A DNA stretch of 64,000 nucleotides from Roseibium sediminis. Lineage in GTDB: Bacteria > Pseudomonadota > Alphaproteobacteria > Rhizobiales > Stappiaceae. Shown here piece after piece: positions 26,093 through 33,217 of the stretch. Location: the NCBI RefSeq assembly GCF_008711325.1, contig NZ_VXDB01000022.1:1-64000 (forward strand), given 5' to 3'. Position numbers and translations under genes: made by a program. The notes under the pieces are model-generated. The model worked only from the letters and a program-made list of their open reading frames with translations, did not search any database and was not told where the DNA came from. Positions within the stretch are counted from its first letter, which is position 1. Each line of letters starts with the position of its first letter.

Positions 26093-26692
26093 ATGCACCA
26101 GAGTATCAAAACCACCGGACTGGCTGCGGCTTGCCTGATGTTCCTGCCAACATTTGCTGCGGCTTTTCAGTACATGCAGGAAAACGAGCGCTCACCCTAT
26201 GATGGCATGCTGGTATCCGTTGCAGCGACAACGGACATAATGCCCGCTCCGCTAGACGGAGAATTGAGTATCTGGGTTGGCGAGATCGAAACCCACGACG
26301 GTCGTCCCGCCCTTTGGGTGGAACTGATCGACACTTACGGCGAAGTCATCTACGAAGCCGAAATCTTCCCGAATGAAACGCACCTTCTGCCCGATGGCAG
26401 AGCGGTTGTTGTCAAGTCAAACGACCCGGCAACCCGGATCCTGAAGACCGAGACGGCCCGACTGGAAACGGATGCACCGAGAACGGTATCGCGGCGGATC
26501 ATTCAGGAAGGTGCCAACGCGACCTCGATCGAGTTTCTGGATACCAATGACGAGGCGCCACAAGAATCGGCCTTGCTGAAAGCGGCCCGTTTTGGCGAAA
26601 GCCTCTGGGCGTCGGTCATGGGGTTCTTCACCTCCGCTGCCAGCCGCGTGCAGGTTGCGTGGAGCTGGATCTTCGAGACCAGACGGGCCTGA
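26093..26692 (+). CDS. Secreted/periplasmic protein of unknown function
   Basis: A 199-residue protein with a clear signal peptide (MHQSIKTTGLAAACLMFLPT, cleavage near FAAAFQ) and no recognised domain. The first half after cleavage is beta-rich (ISVWV-type strands around DGELSIWVGEIETHDGRPAL, AEIFPNETHLLPDGRAVVVK); the C terminus is amphipathic and aromatic (ASVMGFFTSAASRVQVAWSW) and may touch the membrane. It stands alone between its own promoter region and a terminator. The function is unknown. Confidence 0.72.
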   Translation: MHQSIKTTGLAAACLMFLPTFAAAFQYMQENERSPYDGMLVSVAATTDIMPAPLDGELSIWVGEIETHDGRPALWVELIDTYGEVIYEAEIFPNETHLLPDGRAVVVKSNDPATRILKTETARLETDAPRTVSRRIIQEGANATSIEFLDTNDEAPQESALLKAARFGESLWASVMGFFTSAASRVQVAWSWIFETRRA

Positions 26693-26735
26693 TCAGGCCG
26701 GTTACGCGAAACAAATCTTGTAACGCCATGCGCTG

Positions 26736-26766
26736 AAAGGCCTGTCGTCCGGCAGGCCTTTTTTTG
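26736..26766 (+). terminator. Intrinsic terminator
   Basis: An 8-bp stem AAGGCCTG/CAGGCCTT with an 8-nt loop is followed by a run of seven T, 45 bp after the secreted-protein gene. Confidence 0.88.
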
Positions 26767-26805
26767 CTTAGTGGCCACCCAAATCTCAAACACACAACTT
26801 TTCCA

Positions 26806-26833
26806 TGATCTGACTGCAAAACCCATGCGTATC
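26806..26833 (+). promoter_or_regulatory. Candidate ECF11-type (RpoE/ChrR regulon) promoter
   Basis: TGATCT-N16-CGTATC, about 85 bp before the FAD-protein start. It matches the TGATC...CGTA pattern of RpoE-ChrR (ECF11) promoters, and the same arrangement with the same 16-bp spacer lies before chrR on the other strand. Confidence 0.45.
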
Positions 26834-26917
26834 TGTTGCGAGTTGAGCGTACAGGCCTGAAAGTTAAGGAGACTTTCGCGCCCATATGTCTTGAGAACAC
26901 GAGAACAGGGACTTGCC

Positions 26918-28213
26918 ATGCGGATTGCCGTCGTCGGCGCCGGGATTTCCGGCAACATTGCAGCCAGATCGCTCAGTGCGCAGCACGATGTCACAATCTA
27001 TGAAAAGCGCACACGCGCTGGCGGGCATAGTGCCACGGTAGACATTGATTATGACGGCACACCGATCAGCGTGGACACCGGCTTCATTGTCTATAATGAG
27101 CTGAACTATCCGAACTTCACCGCGATGCTGGACTATCTGGGTGTCGAAACCGAAGCCAGTGACATGAGCTTCGGGTTCTCCGCTGACAATGGCCGTCTGG
27201 AATGGGCAGGAAGCTCGCTGAGCACCATTTTTGCGCAGCGCCGCAATCTTCTTTCGCCGAGTTTCCTGAAAATGATCCGCGAGATCCTGCGCTTCAACAA
27301 GCAGGCTCCGATTGATCTTCATGCCGGAGCGCTCGGCAATCTGTCGCTCGGCGACTATCTTGCGCAAAATCGCTACTCGGAGACGTTCGCCAACCAGTAT
27401 CTCCTGCCCATGGGAGCCGCGATCTGGTCTACCCCGATCGAGGAGATGAAAGCCTACCCGGCGACCAGTTTTGTGTCCTTTTTCGAAAATCATCGCCTGA
27501 TGCATTTCGACCGTCCGGTCTGGCGCACAATCAAGGGTGGCAGCCGCAACTATGTCAGCAAACTGCTGGCGCCTTTCGGCGAAAAGCTGCGCCTAGGCGC
27601 GGAAGTCGTGGGCATTCGGCGCGAGAGTAATCAGGTCCATATCCGCGACATCACCGGGTCGGTCGACACTTTCGACCACGTCATTCTCGCAAGCCACACG
27701 GACCAAAGCCTTACAGCGCTGGAAGATCCCAGCGAGGACGAGCACAGCCTCCTGTCGCAAATGCGCTATCGCCCCAATACGGTTTACCTGCACCGCGACG
27801 AACGCCTGATGCCCAAGCGCAAAAGCGTCTGGTCGTCATGGAACTTCATGGCGGACAGTCAGTCCGGAGAGACCGCAGATGTGACGGTCAGCTACTGGAT
27901 GAACCGATTGCAGGGCATAGATCCGGCCAAGCCGCTGTTTGTAACCCTCAATCCGGCGGAACCTCCGGCAGAAGACAAGACGTTCGCCCAGTTTGTGTAT
28001 GACCACCCGCAATTTGATGCCGCTGCTCTTTCTGCTCGCGAACAGCTGCAAAAAATACAAGGCGTCAACAACACCTGGTTCTGCGGAGCATGGTCCGGCA
28101 GCGGCTTTCACGAGGACGGCATTCGCTCCGGATTGACGGTTGCACGAGCCCTCGGTGCTGTCGCCCCGTGGGAAACCGTTCAAGCGACACCTGTTCTGGA
28201 AGCTGCCGAATGA
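26918..28213 (+). CDS. FAD-dependent amine-oxidase-like protein (COG2907 type)
   Basis: A 431-residue flavoprotein: the N-terminal dinucleotide-binding motif VVGAGISGNIAAR (5-17), EKRTRAGGHSATV at the end of the second strand, SVDTGFIVYNELNYPNFTAM, and the C-terminal FAD stretch WFCGAWSGSGFHEDGIRSGL. Relatives are encoded next to DUF1365 and cyclopropane-synthase genes and are thought to act on unsaturated or methylated fatty acyl chains of phospholipids. The gene overlaps the DUF1365 gene by 4 nt, so the three genes form one operon. The reaction is inferred from neighbours. Confidence 0.85.
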   Translation: MRIAVVGAGISGNIAARSLSAQHDVTIYEKRTRAGGHSATVDIDYDGTPISVDTGFIVYNELNYPNFTAMLDYLGVETEASDMSFGFSADNGRLEWAGSSLSTIFAQRRNLLSPSFLKMIREILRFNKQAPIDLHAGALGNLSLGDYLAQNRYSETFANQYLLPMGAAIWSTPIEEMKAYPATSFVSFFENHRLMHFDRPVWRTIKGGSRNYVSKLLAPFGEKLRLGAEVVGIRRESNQVHIRDITGSVDTFDHVILASHTDQSLTALEDPSEDEHSLLSQMRYRPNTVYLHRDERLMPKRKSVWSSWNFMADSQSGETADVTVSYWMNRLQGIDPAKPLFVTLNPAEPPAEDKTFAQFVYDHPQFDAAALSAREQLQKIQGVNNTWFCGAWSGSGFHEDGIRSGLTVARALGAVAPWETVQATPVLEAAE

Positions 28214-29055
28214 CAGAGCGCTCACCCATATGCCCGACACGGAACCAGCGCCCTCCGCAGGCCGCTGGCAGCCTGTTTGTTGGCAAGGTGATGCATCACA
28301 GAATGAAGCCGAAGGAGCACCGCTTCACCTACTCCGTCTTCAATATCCTGCTTGATCTCGACAGGCTGGACGAGGCTGACCGGTTAAGCCGGGTGTTCTC
28401 CGTCGAAGGCTTCAACCTGTTTTCCTTTTCGGCAAAGGATCACGGGCTCCGGGACGGCAGTTCGTTAAGGGATCACGTAGACGGTCTTTTGGCGAAAGAG
28501 GGCATCGAGGCCCCCGCCCGCGTTCTGCTGCTCGCCTACCCGAGGGTACTCGGCTACGTGTTCAATCCCCTGAGCGTCTATTACTGTCATGATGCATCGG
28601 ACCGCCTGATTGCCATCATCTATGAGGTCCGCAACACGTTCGGCGACCTGCACACCTATGTTCGCCCGGTGCTGGCCGGGGAGATGTCCGACGCAGGAGT
28701 TCGTCAGGTCCAACGCAAGGTCTTCTACGTCTCGCCGTTCCTGGACATGAACCAGACCTATCATTTCCGGATGCTGCCCCCCGCAGATGAGGTTCGCGTG
28801 CGCATTCTGGAAACGGACGGCGACGGCCCCATTCTGGCGGCGACATTTTCCGGCACGCGGCAGCCGTTCAAGACGTCCCAGTTTCTGAAGCTTTTCTTCT
28901 CGATACCGTTGCTCACGCTGAAGGTGATGGCAGCGATCCATTGGGAAGCCCTGAAACTCTGGAGCAAGCGCATCAAGTTCCACTCCAGAGCAAAATCAGT
29001 TTCCGGGCAGGTTCAGCCCGAAAACACGCCCAACAGTCAGATCATGACCGGATAA
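28210..29055 (+). CDS. DUF1365 protein
   Basis: A 281-residue protein of the DUF1365 family: LFVGKVMHHRMKPKEHRFTY near the N terminus (residues about 22-41), LGYVFNPLSVYYCHDASDRL, IIYEVRNTFGDLHTYV and RKVFYVSPFLDMNQTYHFRM. Biochemical role unknown; the family regularly accompanies COG2907 flavoproteins and cyclopropane-synthase homologues, implying membrane-lipid modification. The ATG at 28210 overlaps the preceding stop (ATGA); four bases separate its own end from the next gene. Confidence 0.88.
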   Translation: MTERSPICPTRNQRPPQAAGSLFVGKVMHHRMKPKEHRFTYSVFNILLDLDRLDEADRLSRVFSVEGFNLFSFSAKDHGLRDGSSLRDHVDGLLAKEGIEAPARVLLLAYPRVLGYVFNPLSVYYCHDASDRLIAIIYEVRNTFGDLHTYVRPVLAGEMSDAGVRQVQRKVFYVSPFLDMNQTYHFRMLPPADEVRVRILETDGDGPILAATFSGTRQPFKTSQFLKLFFSIPLLTLKVMAAIHWEALKLWSKRIKFHSRAKSVSGQVQPENTPNSQIMTG

Positions 29056-29059
29056 GCAA

Positions 29060-30310
29060 ATGAGCGTTATTGATAGCTTTGAACACCACCATCCGATTTG
29101 GCTTCGCCGCGACAATGCCCGCCATGAACTGGCCGGGTTGCCGCGCATGGCCCGGCTGGGGCTCAACCTCATCATGTCGTTGAAATACGGGTCCTTGACG
29201 GTGCGCTTGCCGAACGGCAAGAGCTATCTGATCAGAGGCGAACAGGCCGGTCCGGACGCGGACCTGACCATCCACGATTTCCGATTTGCGAAGATGGTGG
29301 TGCAGTCGGGCGACGTCGGCGTCGGCGAAGCCTATACCGCAGGCTACTGGTCCTCTCCGGATGTCACGACCTTTCTGGAACTCTTCTGCGTCAACCGGGA
29401 AGCGACCCTTGAAGCGCTCAAGGGACGGCCAATCATGCGGTTCCTTCTGTCGCTGCGCCATTGGCTGAACGCCAATACCAAACGCGGTTCCAAGCGAAAC
29501 ATCTCTGCTCACTATGACCTCGGCAACCAGTTCTACCGCGAGTGGCTGGACGAGACGATGACCTACTCCTCGGCGCTGTATCAGGAAGGCGCGCAGTCAC
29601 TTGAGGCGGCCCAGCATGCGAAATATGCGGCGCTGGTGAAAGACACCGATATCCAGCCGCATCACAGTGTTCTGGAAATCGGCTGCGGTTGGGGTGGCTT
29701 CGCTGAATTCGTCGGCAAGGAAGTTGGCGCGAAGGTCAAGGCGCTGACCATTTCGCGCGAACAATATGATTTTGCCTGCCAGAGGATCCACAAGGCGGGC
29801 CTCAACGAGAAGATCGAAATCTGCTTTCAGGACTATCGTGACGAGACAGGCCGATATGATCGGATTGCCTCAATCGAGATGTTCGAAGCGGTGGGTGAAC
29901 GGTACTGGCCGACCTATTTCGAGAAGCTCGCGTCCTGTTTGAAGCCGAAAGGGCGCGCCGGTCTGCAGATCGTCACGATCCAGGACAGCATGTTCGAAGA
30001 CTACCGGCGCGGGACGGACTTCATCCAACGCCACATTTTCCCCGGTGGCATGCTGCCGCCTCCGGGCAAGCTGAACGACATGGGGCGTCAGCAAGGTCTG
30101 TCGCTTTCTGCCGAGCGCATTTTCGGCCAAGACTATGCCCGTACCCTCGCAGACTGGCGTGAACGGTTCCACGAGGCTTGGCCGCGTATCCGGCCACTCG
30201 GTTTCGATGATCGCTTCAAGCGCCTTTGGGAATTCTACTTCCACTATTGCGAGGCAGGCTTTCGCTCCGGAAACATAGACGTTCGGCAACTGGTCTACGC
30301 AAAATCCTGA
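29060..30310 (+). CDS. cfa: Cyclopropane-fatty-acyl-phospholipid synthase family methyltransferase
   Basis: A 416-residue SAM-dependent enzyme that transfers a methylene/methyl group to the double bond of phospholipid acyl chains. Seen: NISAHYDLGNQFYREWLDET, the SAM site VLEIGCGWGGFAEF (about 197-210), IASIEMFEAVGERYWPTYFE (catalytic Glu) and DFIQRHIFPGGMLP. Whether it makes a cyclopropane ring or a methylated acyl chain (as UfaM-type enzymes do) cannot be told from sequence. Third gene of the FAD protein-DUF1365-cfa operon. Confidence 0.9.
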   Translation: MSVIDSFEHHHPIWLRRDNARHELAGLPRMARLGLNLIMSLKYGSLTVRLPNGKSYLIRGEQAGPDADLTIHDFRFAKMVVQSGDVGVGEAYTAGYWSSPDVTTFLELFCVNREATLEALKGRPIMRFLLSLRHWLNANTKRGSKRNISAHYDLGNQFYREWLDETMTYSSALYQEGAQSLEAAQHAKYAALVKDTDIQPHHSVLEIGCGWGGFAEFVGKEVGAKVKALTISREQYDFACQRIHKAGLNEKIEICFQDYRDETGRYDRIASIEMFEAVGERYWPTYFEKLASCLKPKGRAGLQIVTIQDSMFEDYRRGTDFIQRHIFPGGMLPPPGKLNDMGRQQGLSLSAERIFGQDYARTLADWRERFHEAWPRIRPLGFDDRFKRLWEFYFHYCEAGFRSGNIDVRQLVYAKS

Positions 30311-30323
30311 CATATTGAATCAT

Positions 30324-30349
30324 AAAACCGGCCCAAGGGCCGGTTTTTT
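30324..30349. terminator. Two-way terminator between cfa and SDR genes
   Basis: An 11-bp stem AAAACCGGCCC/GGGCCGGTTTT with a 2-nt AA centre (the innermost pairs must open) has T-rich flanks on both strands, in the 52-bp gap between convergent operons. Confidence 0.85.
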
Positions 30350-30362
30350 ATTGTCTTTTCGC

Positions 30363-31190
30363 TTATGTCTTCTTGTCCCAACCGGTGTTTTTCGCCACCA
30401 GTTTAAAATACCACCGATACGGCAGCAGGCGCAGCAGCTTCAATTGCCGGACGAAGGGTTTGGGAAACGCAATTTCAAATGCCTTTGGATCGGTGAGGCC
30501 CTTGATGATCGCGGTTGCCGCCTCTTGCGGCGTCATCAGATAGGGCATGGAGAACGGATTTGTTTTCGTGGCCGGGGTGTCAACGAAACCGGGGTTGATG
30601 ACCTGAATGCGTATTCCTGCTCGGTCGAGATCGAATTTCAGCGATTCAGCCATGTTGATGAGGCCGGCTTTTGTCGCCCCGTAGGCGGGGGATGTCGGTA
30701 GGCCGCGATACCCGGCGACAGAAGCAACCACTCCGATCTGCCCCCGCCCCTTCGCTTTCATCGACGCAATGACCGGCAGAAGAACATTCACCGTCCCGCC
30801 GAGATTGACATCGAAAGTCCGTTTCCAGTCATCCGGGCTGCTGTCGAGACCATCTTGAGAAATGTAAATCCCTGCATTGGCCACCAACAGGGCGATCGGA
30901 CCGCATTTGCTTTCGATCGCAGAAGCCGTCGCCTTCATTGCTTCCGCGTTGCTGACGTCACCGGGAAAGGCCTCGATCCGACCCGAGGATGAGCCATCCG
31001 CTTCACCAACCGCTGTTTCCATGGCCTTGAGGGCAGCTTCCGACCGCGCCGTAACAGCGACCGTCCAACCGGACCTTGCCAGCGTCAGCGCCAGCTCATG
31101 ACCGATGCCGGAGCTGGCACCTGTGATCCACGCACAGCCGTGCTCCGGTGTAGCGACAAATGCGTTTTTCTTATCAGGGAATTGAGACAC
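30363..31190 (-). CDS. Short-chain dehydrogenase/reductase
   Basis: A 275-residue classical SDR: NAD(P) motif TGASSGIG (19-26 region), NAG in LLVANAGIYIS, catalytic Ser and the Y-x3-K in SPAYGATKAGLINM. The C-terminal tail is basic and hydrophobic (KPFVRQLKLLRLLPYRWYFK), often seen in SDRs that act on membrane lipids. It is 55 bp downstream of chrR on the same strand, so both likely share the ECF-type promoter upstream of chrR. Substrate unknown; a lipid aldehyde or ketone fits the neighbourhood. Confidence 0.88.
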   Translation of the reverse strand: MSQFPDKKNAFVATPEHGCAWITGASSGIGHELALTLARSGWTVAVTARSEAALKAMETAVGEADGSSSGRIEAFPGDVSNAEAMKATASAIESKCGPIALLVANAGIYISQDGLDSSPDDWKRTFDVNLGGTVNVLLPVIASMKAKGRGQIGVVASVAGYRGLPTSPAYGATKAGLINMAESLKFDLDRAGIRIQVINPGFVDTPATKTNPFSMPYLMTPQEAATAIIKGLTDPKAFEIAFPKPFVRQLKLLRLLPYRWYFKLVAKNTGWDKKT

Positions 31191-31245
31191 AAGGCCCTCC
31201 GTTCTGTTCGTAGTCTATACGACAAAACAGGGGCTTCCGGATTGG

Positions 31246-31893
31246 TCAGTTCCGAACAAAGGGGTTGATCAGACGTCCCATCAAACCGGTCAACTGCAAG
31301 CGGCCTTCTGTCACCGCAAAGCAGATGCAATCCTCGCCGTCATCATCAGCAACAGGCTTGTGGTCGACATCGTGATCGGCGAAGGCAATGTCGCCGCGAA
31401 CGAAATGACCATCTGCATCCTTGAACCCGCCTTTGAGGACGAGCGTCAATTCGGTTCCATGGTGCGTGTGGGACGGCATGGCCCTGCCCCGACGAACCCA
31501 GAGGAGGTTGACGTTGCAGCCGTCGATCTCACCGAATTTCACCTCACGAACACCCGGCAAGAGGGTTTTCCAGGGAAGGCTGTCCAGAGAGTTCCCCACT
31601 ATGCAACGAAGACTGTCCGGAAGTTCCGGAGAGGTCGCAATCTTTTGTGAGCGCGGCAAGGAGATCCCTTCATCCGCAAAGATGGCGCTCAGCGCCGCAT
31701 CGCGGTCGGAAAAGGCTACAGGGCTGGCACCTTCAAGCGCATGCCCGCCAAGAGCTTCCAGACACGCGACGTAATTTCGGTTGTTTCCCGAAATCTCGAG
31801 ATGAGCGCCAACAAGAGCATGCGCCGGAGCGGCAAGCGTGCCTGCGGCGTAACCTGCCAGCAACTCGTCCATCCCCGTTACATTTCGTTCCAT
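31246..31893 (-). CDS. ChrR-like cupin protein with degenerate anti-sigma zinc site
   Basis: A roughly 215-residue homologue of ChrR, the zinc anti-sigma factor that releases RpoE on singlet-oxygen stress. The N-terminal domain (MDELLAGYAAGTLAAPAHAL, then AHLEISGNN) keeps the fold and one His, but both Cys of the HxxxCxxC site are Ser and Asn and the first His is absent. The C-terminal cupin keeps its metal set: HTHHGTE (two His and Glu), a later His in DHDVDHK and the CxC in EDCICFAV. No sigma-factor gene is adjacent. The start is uncertain (GTG 31923, ATG 31893 or ATG 31872). Confidence 0.8.
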   Translation of the reverse strand: MERNVTGMDELLAGYAAGTLAAPAHALVGAHLEISGNNRNYVACLEALGGHALEGASPVAFSDRDAALSAIFADEGISLPRSQKIATSPELPDSLRCIVGNSLDSLPWKTLLPGVREVKFGEIDGCNVNLLWVRRGRAMPSHTHHGTELTLVLKGGFKDADGHFVRGDIAFADHDVDHKPVADDDGEDCICFAVTEGRLQLTGLMGRLINPFVRN

Positions 31894-31958
31894 ATCAACA
31901 CTCGTTCCAGCCAACCGGCTCACTCCCCATGCCTGCCAGGAAAACTCCTGTCACATCG

Positions 31959-31986
31959 AATACGCAAGGCACACGAAACCGGATCA
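31959..31986 (-). promoter_or_regulatory. Candidate ECF11-type promoter of chrR-SDR
   Basis: On the minus strand TGATCC-N16-CGTATT lies 35-65 bp before the chrR start candidates. Both boxes and the 16-bp spacer match the candidate promoter before the FAD-protein operon. Confidence 0.5.
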
Positions 31987-32096
31987 AATTTCCGCTTGTT
32001 TTATTTTAGTTCAATTCCCGCGACAATCCATATGCGGAACGGAATAACAGAAAGGCAACTTTCAATGCAAAGGGCGTGAGTCATTCCCGGTTCTGC

Positions 32097-32111
32097 TTGA
32101 TCCCGGATCAA
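32097..32111. promoter_or_regulatory. 15-bp palindrome upstream of the cysteine synthase-like gene
   Basis: TTGATCC-C-GGATCAA is a perfect 7-bp dyad with a one-base centre, 56 bp before the start codon: a plausible operator. Neither direction continues into a matching CGTA -10, so it is not counted as an ECF promoter. Confidence 0.35.
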
Positions 32112-32166
32112 AGGCCGATTAGCGTCTGCGAAACCAATTCTTACGCAAATCGGGACCCTTGATTAT

Positions 32167-33201
32167 ATGTCTGTGCGCACATCCGTCGTTGATGCCATCG
32201 GAAATACTCCTCTTATCCGCCTCAATGCTTTGTCCGAGGAAACGGGCTGCGAGATTCTGGGCAAGGCCGAGTTCATGAATCCGGGGCAATCGGTGAAGGA
32301 TCGGGCCGGTCGGCAGATGATCCTTGAAGCGGAACAGCGCGGTGATCTTCAGCCAGGCGGGCTGATCGTCGAGGGCACAGCCGGAAATACCGGCATTGGT
32401 CTGGCGCTGGTTGCGAGCGCTCGTGGCTACCGGACTGTCATTGTGATTCCGGAAACACAGAGCCAGGAAAAGAAGGACATGCTCCGCCTGTGTGGCGCAG
32501 AGCTTCTGGAAGTTCCGGCCCTACCGTTCAAGAACCCCAACAACTACCAGCATGTTGCCCGCCGTCTTGCCGAAGATCTGGCAAAAACCGAGCAGAACGG
32601 CGTTCTTTTCGCCGACCAGTGGAACAACATGGACAACCGCAAGGCCCATCTCTTGACTACTGGCCCGGAAATTCTGGAACAGACCGGTGGTAAAGTGGAC
32701 GGCTTCATTTGTGCCGTTGGAACCGGCGGAACGTTGTCTGGCGTATCTGCCTATCTGAAGGACAAGAAGCCCGGCGTCGTCATCGGTTGCGCTGATCCGC
32801 ACGGGGCAGCCATGACCAGCCTGTTCACGACCGGCGAAGCCAAGGCCAGTGAGGGTGGTTCTGTGTCCGAGGGCATCGGCCTCGCCCGTTCCACGCCTAT
32901 CGTGGAAGCCGCTCAGGTGGATCACGCATGGACAATATCCGATCAGGAAGCTCTGCCGCTGGTGTTTGACCTTGCCGAGAAGGAGGGCATTCTGCTTGGG
33001 GGCTCTTCCGCCATCAATCTGGCTGGCGCACGGCGTCTTGCAAAGGAAATGGGCCCCGGCCATACGATTGTGACCATCCTGTGCGACCACGGAACACGCT
33101 ATCAGTCGAAGCTGTACAATCCGGAATTCCTGCGGTCCAAGGACCTGCCGGTTCCGGCATGGCTGGAGCGTAAAACGACGCTGAAAGCGCCATTCGCCTG
33201 A
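32167..33201 (+). CDS. Cysteine synthase-family PLP enzyme
   Basis: A 344-residue fold-type II PLP enzyme of the O-acetylserine sulfhydrylase family. Seen: IGNTPLIRLN, the PLP lysine K44 in GQSVKDRAGRQM, the phosphate/substrate loop VEGTAGNTGIGLAL (Gly-Thr-Ala in place of the usual Pro-Thr-Ser of CysK), and the GTGGTLSG phosphate cup. The altered loop and the C-terminal extension beyond 320 suggest a CysK paralogue that may use a different acceptor or donor. It probably forms L-cysteine or a beta-substituted alanine. Confidence 0.85.
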   Translation: MSVRTSVVDAIGNTPLIRLNALSEETGCEILGKAEFMNPGQSVKDRAGRQMILEAEQRGDLQPGGLIVEGTAGNTGIGLALVASARGYRTVIVIPETQSQEKKDMLRLCGAELLEVPALPFKNPNNYQHVARRLAEDLAKTEQNGVLFADQWNNMDNRKAHLLTTGPEILEQTGGKVDGFICAVGTGGTLSGVSAYLKDKKPGVVIGCADPHGAAMTSLFTTGEAKASEGGSVSEGIGLARSTPIVEAAQVDHAWTISDQEALPLVFDLAEKEGILLGGSSAINLAGARRLAKEMGPGHTIVTILCDHGTRYQSKLYNPEFLRSKDLPVPAWLERKTTLKAPFA

Positions 33202-33217
33202 GCAGGACCTTGCGATC

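Noticed and set aside
26891..26917. LexA box before the FAD protein (GAACACGAGAAC)
   Set aside because: The two GAAC halves are 4 bp apart instead of 7.
32097..32119. ECF-type promoter for the cysteine synthase-like gene
   Set aside because: TGATCC is present on both strands of the palindrome, but no CGTA follows at 16 bp on either strand.
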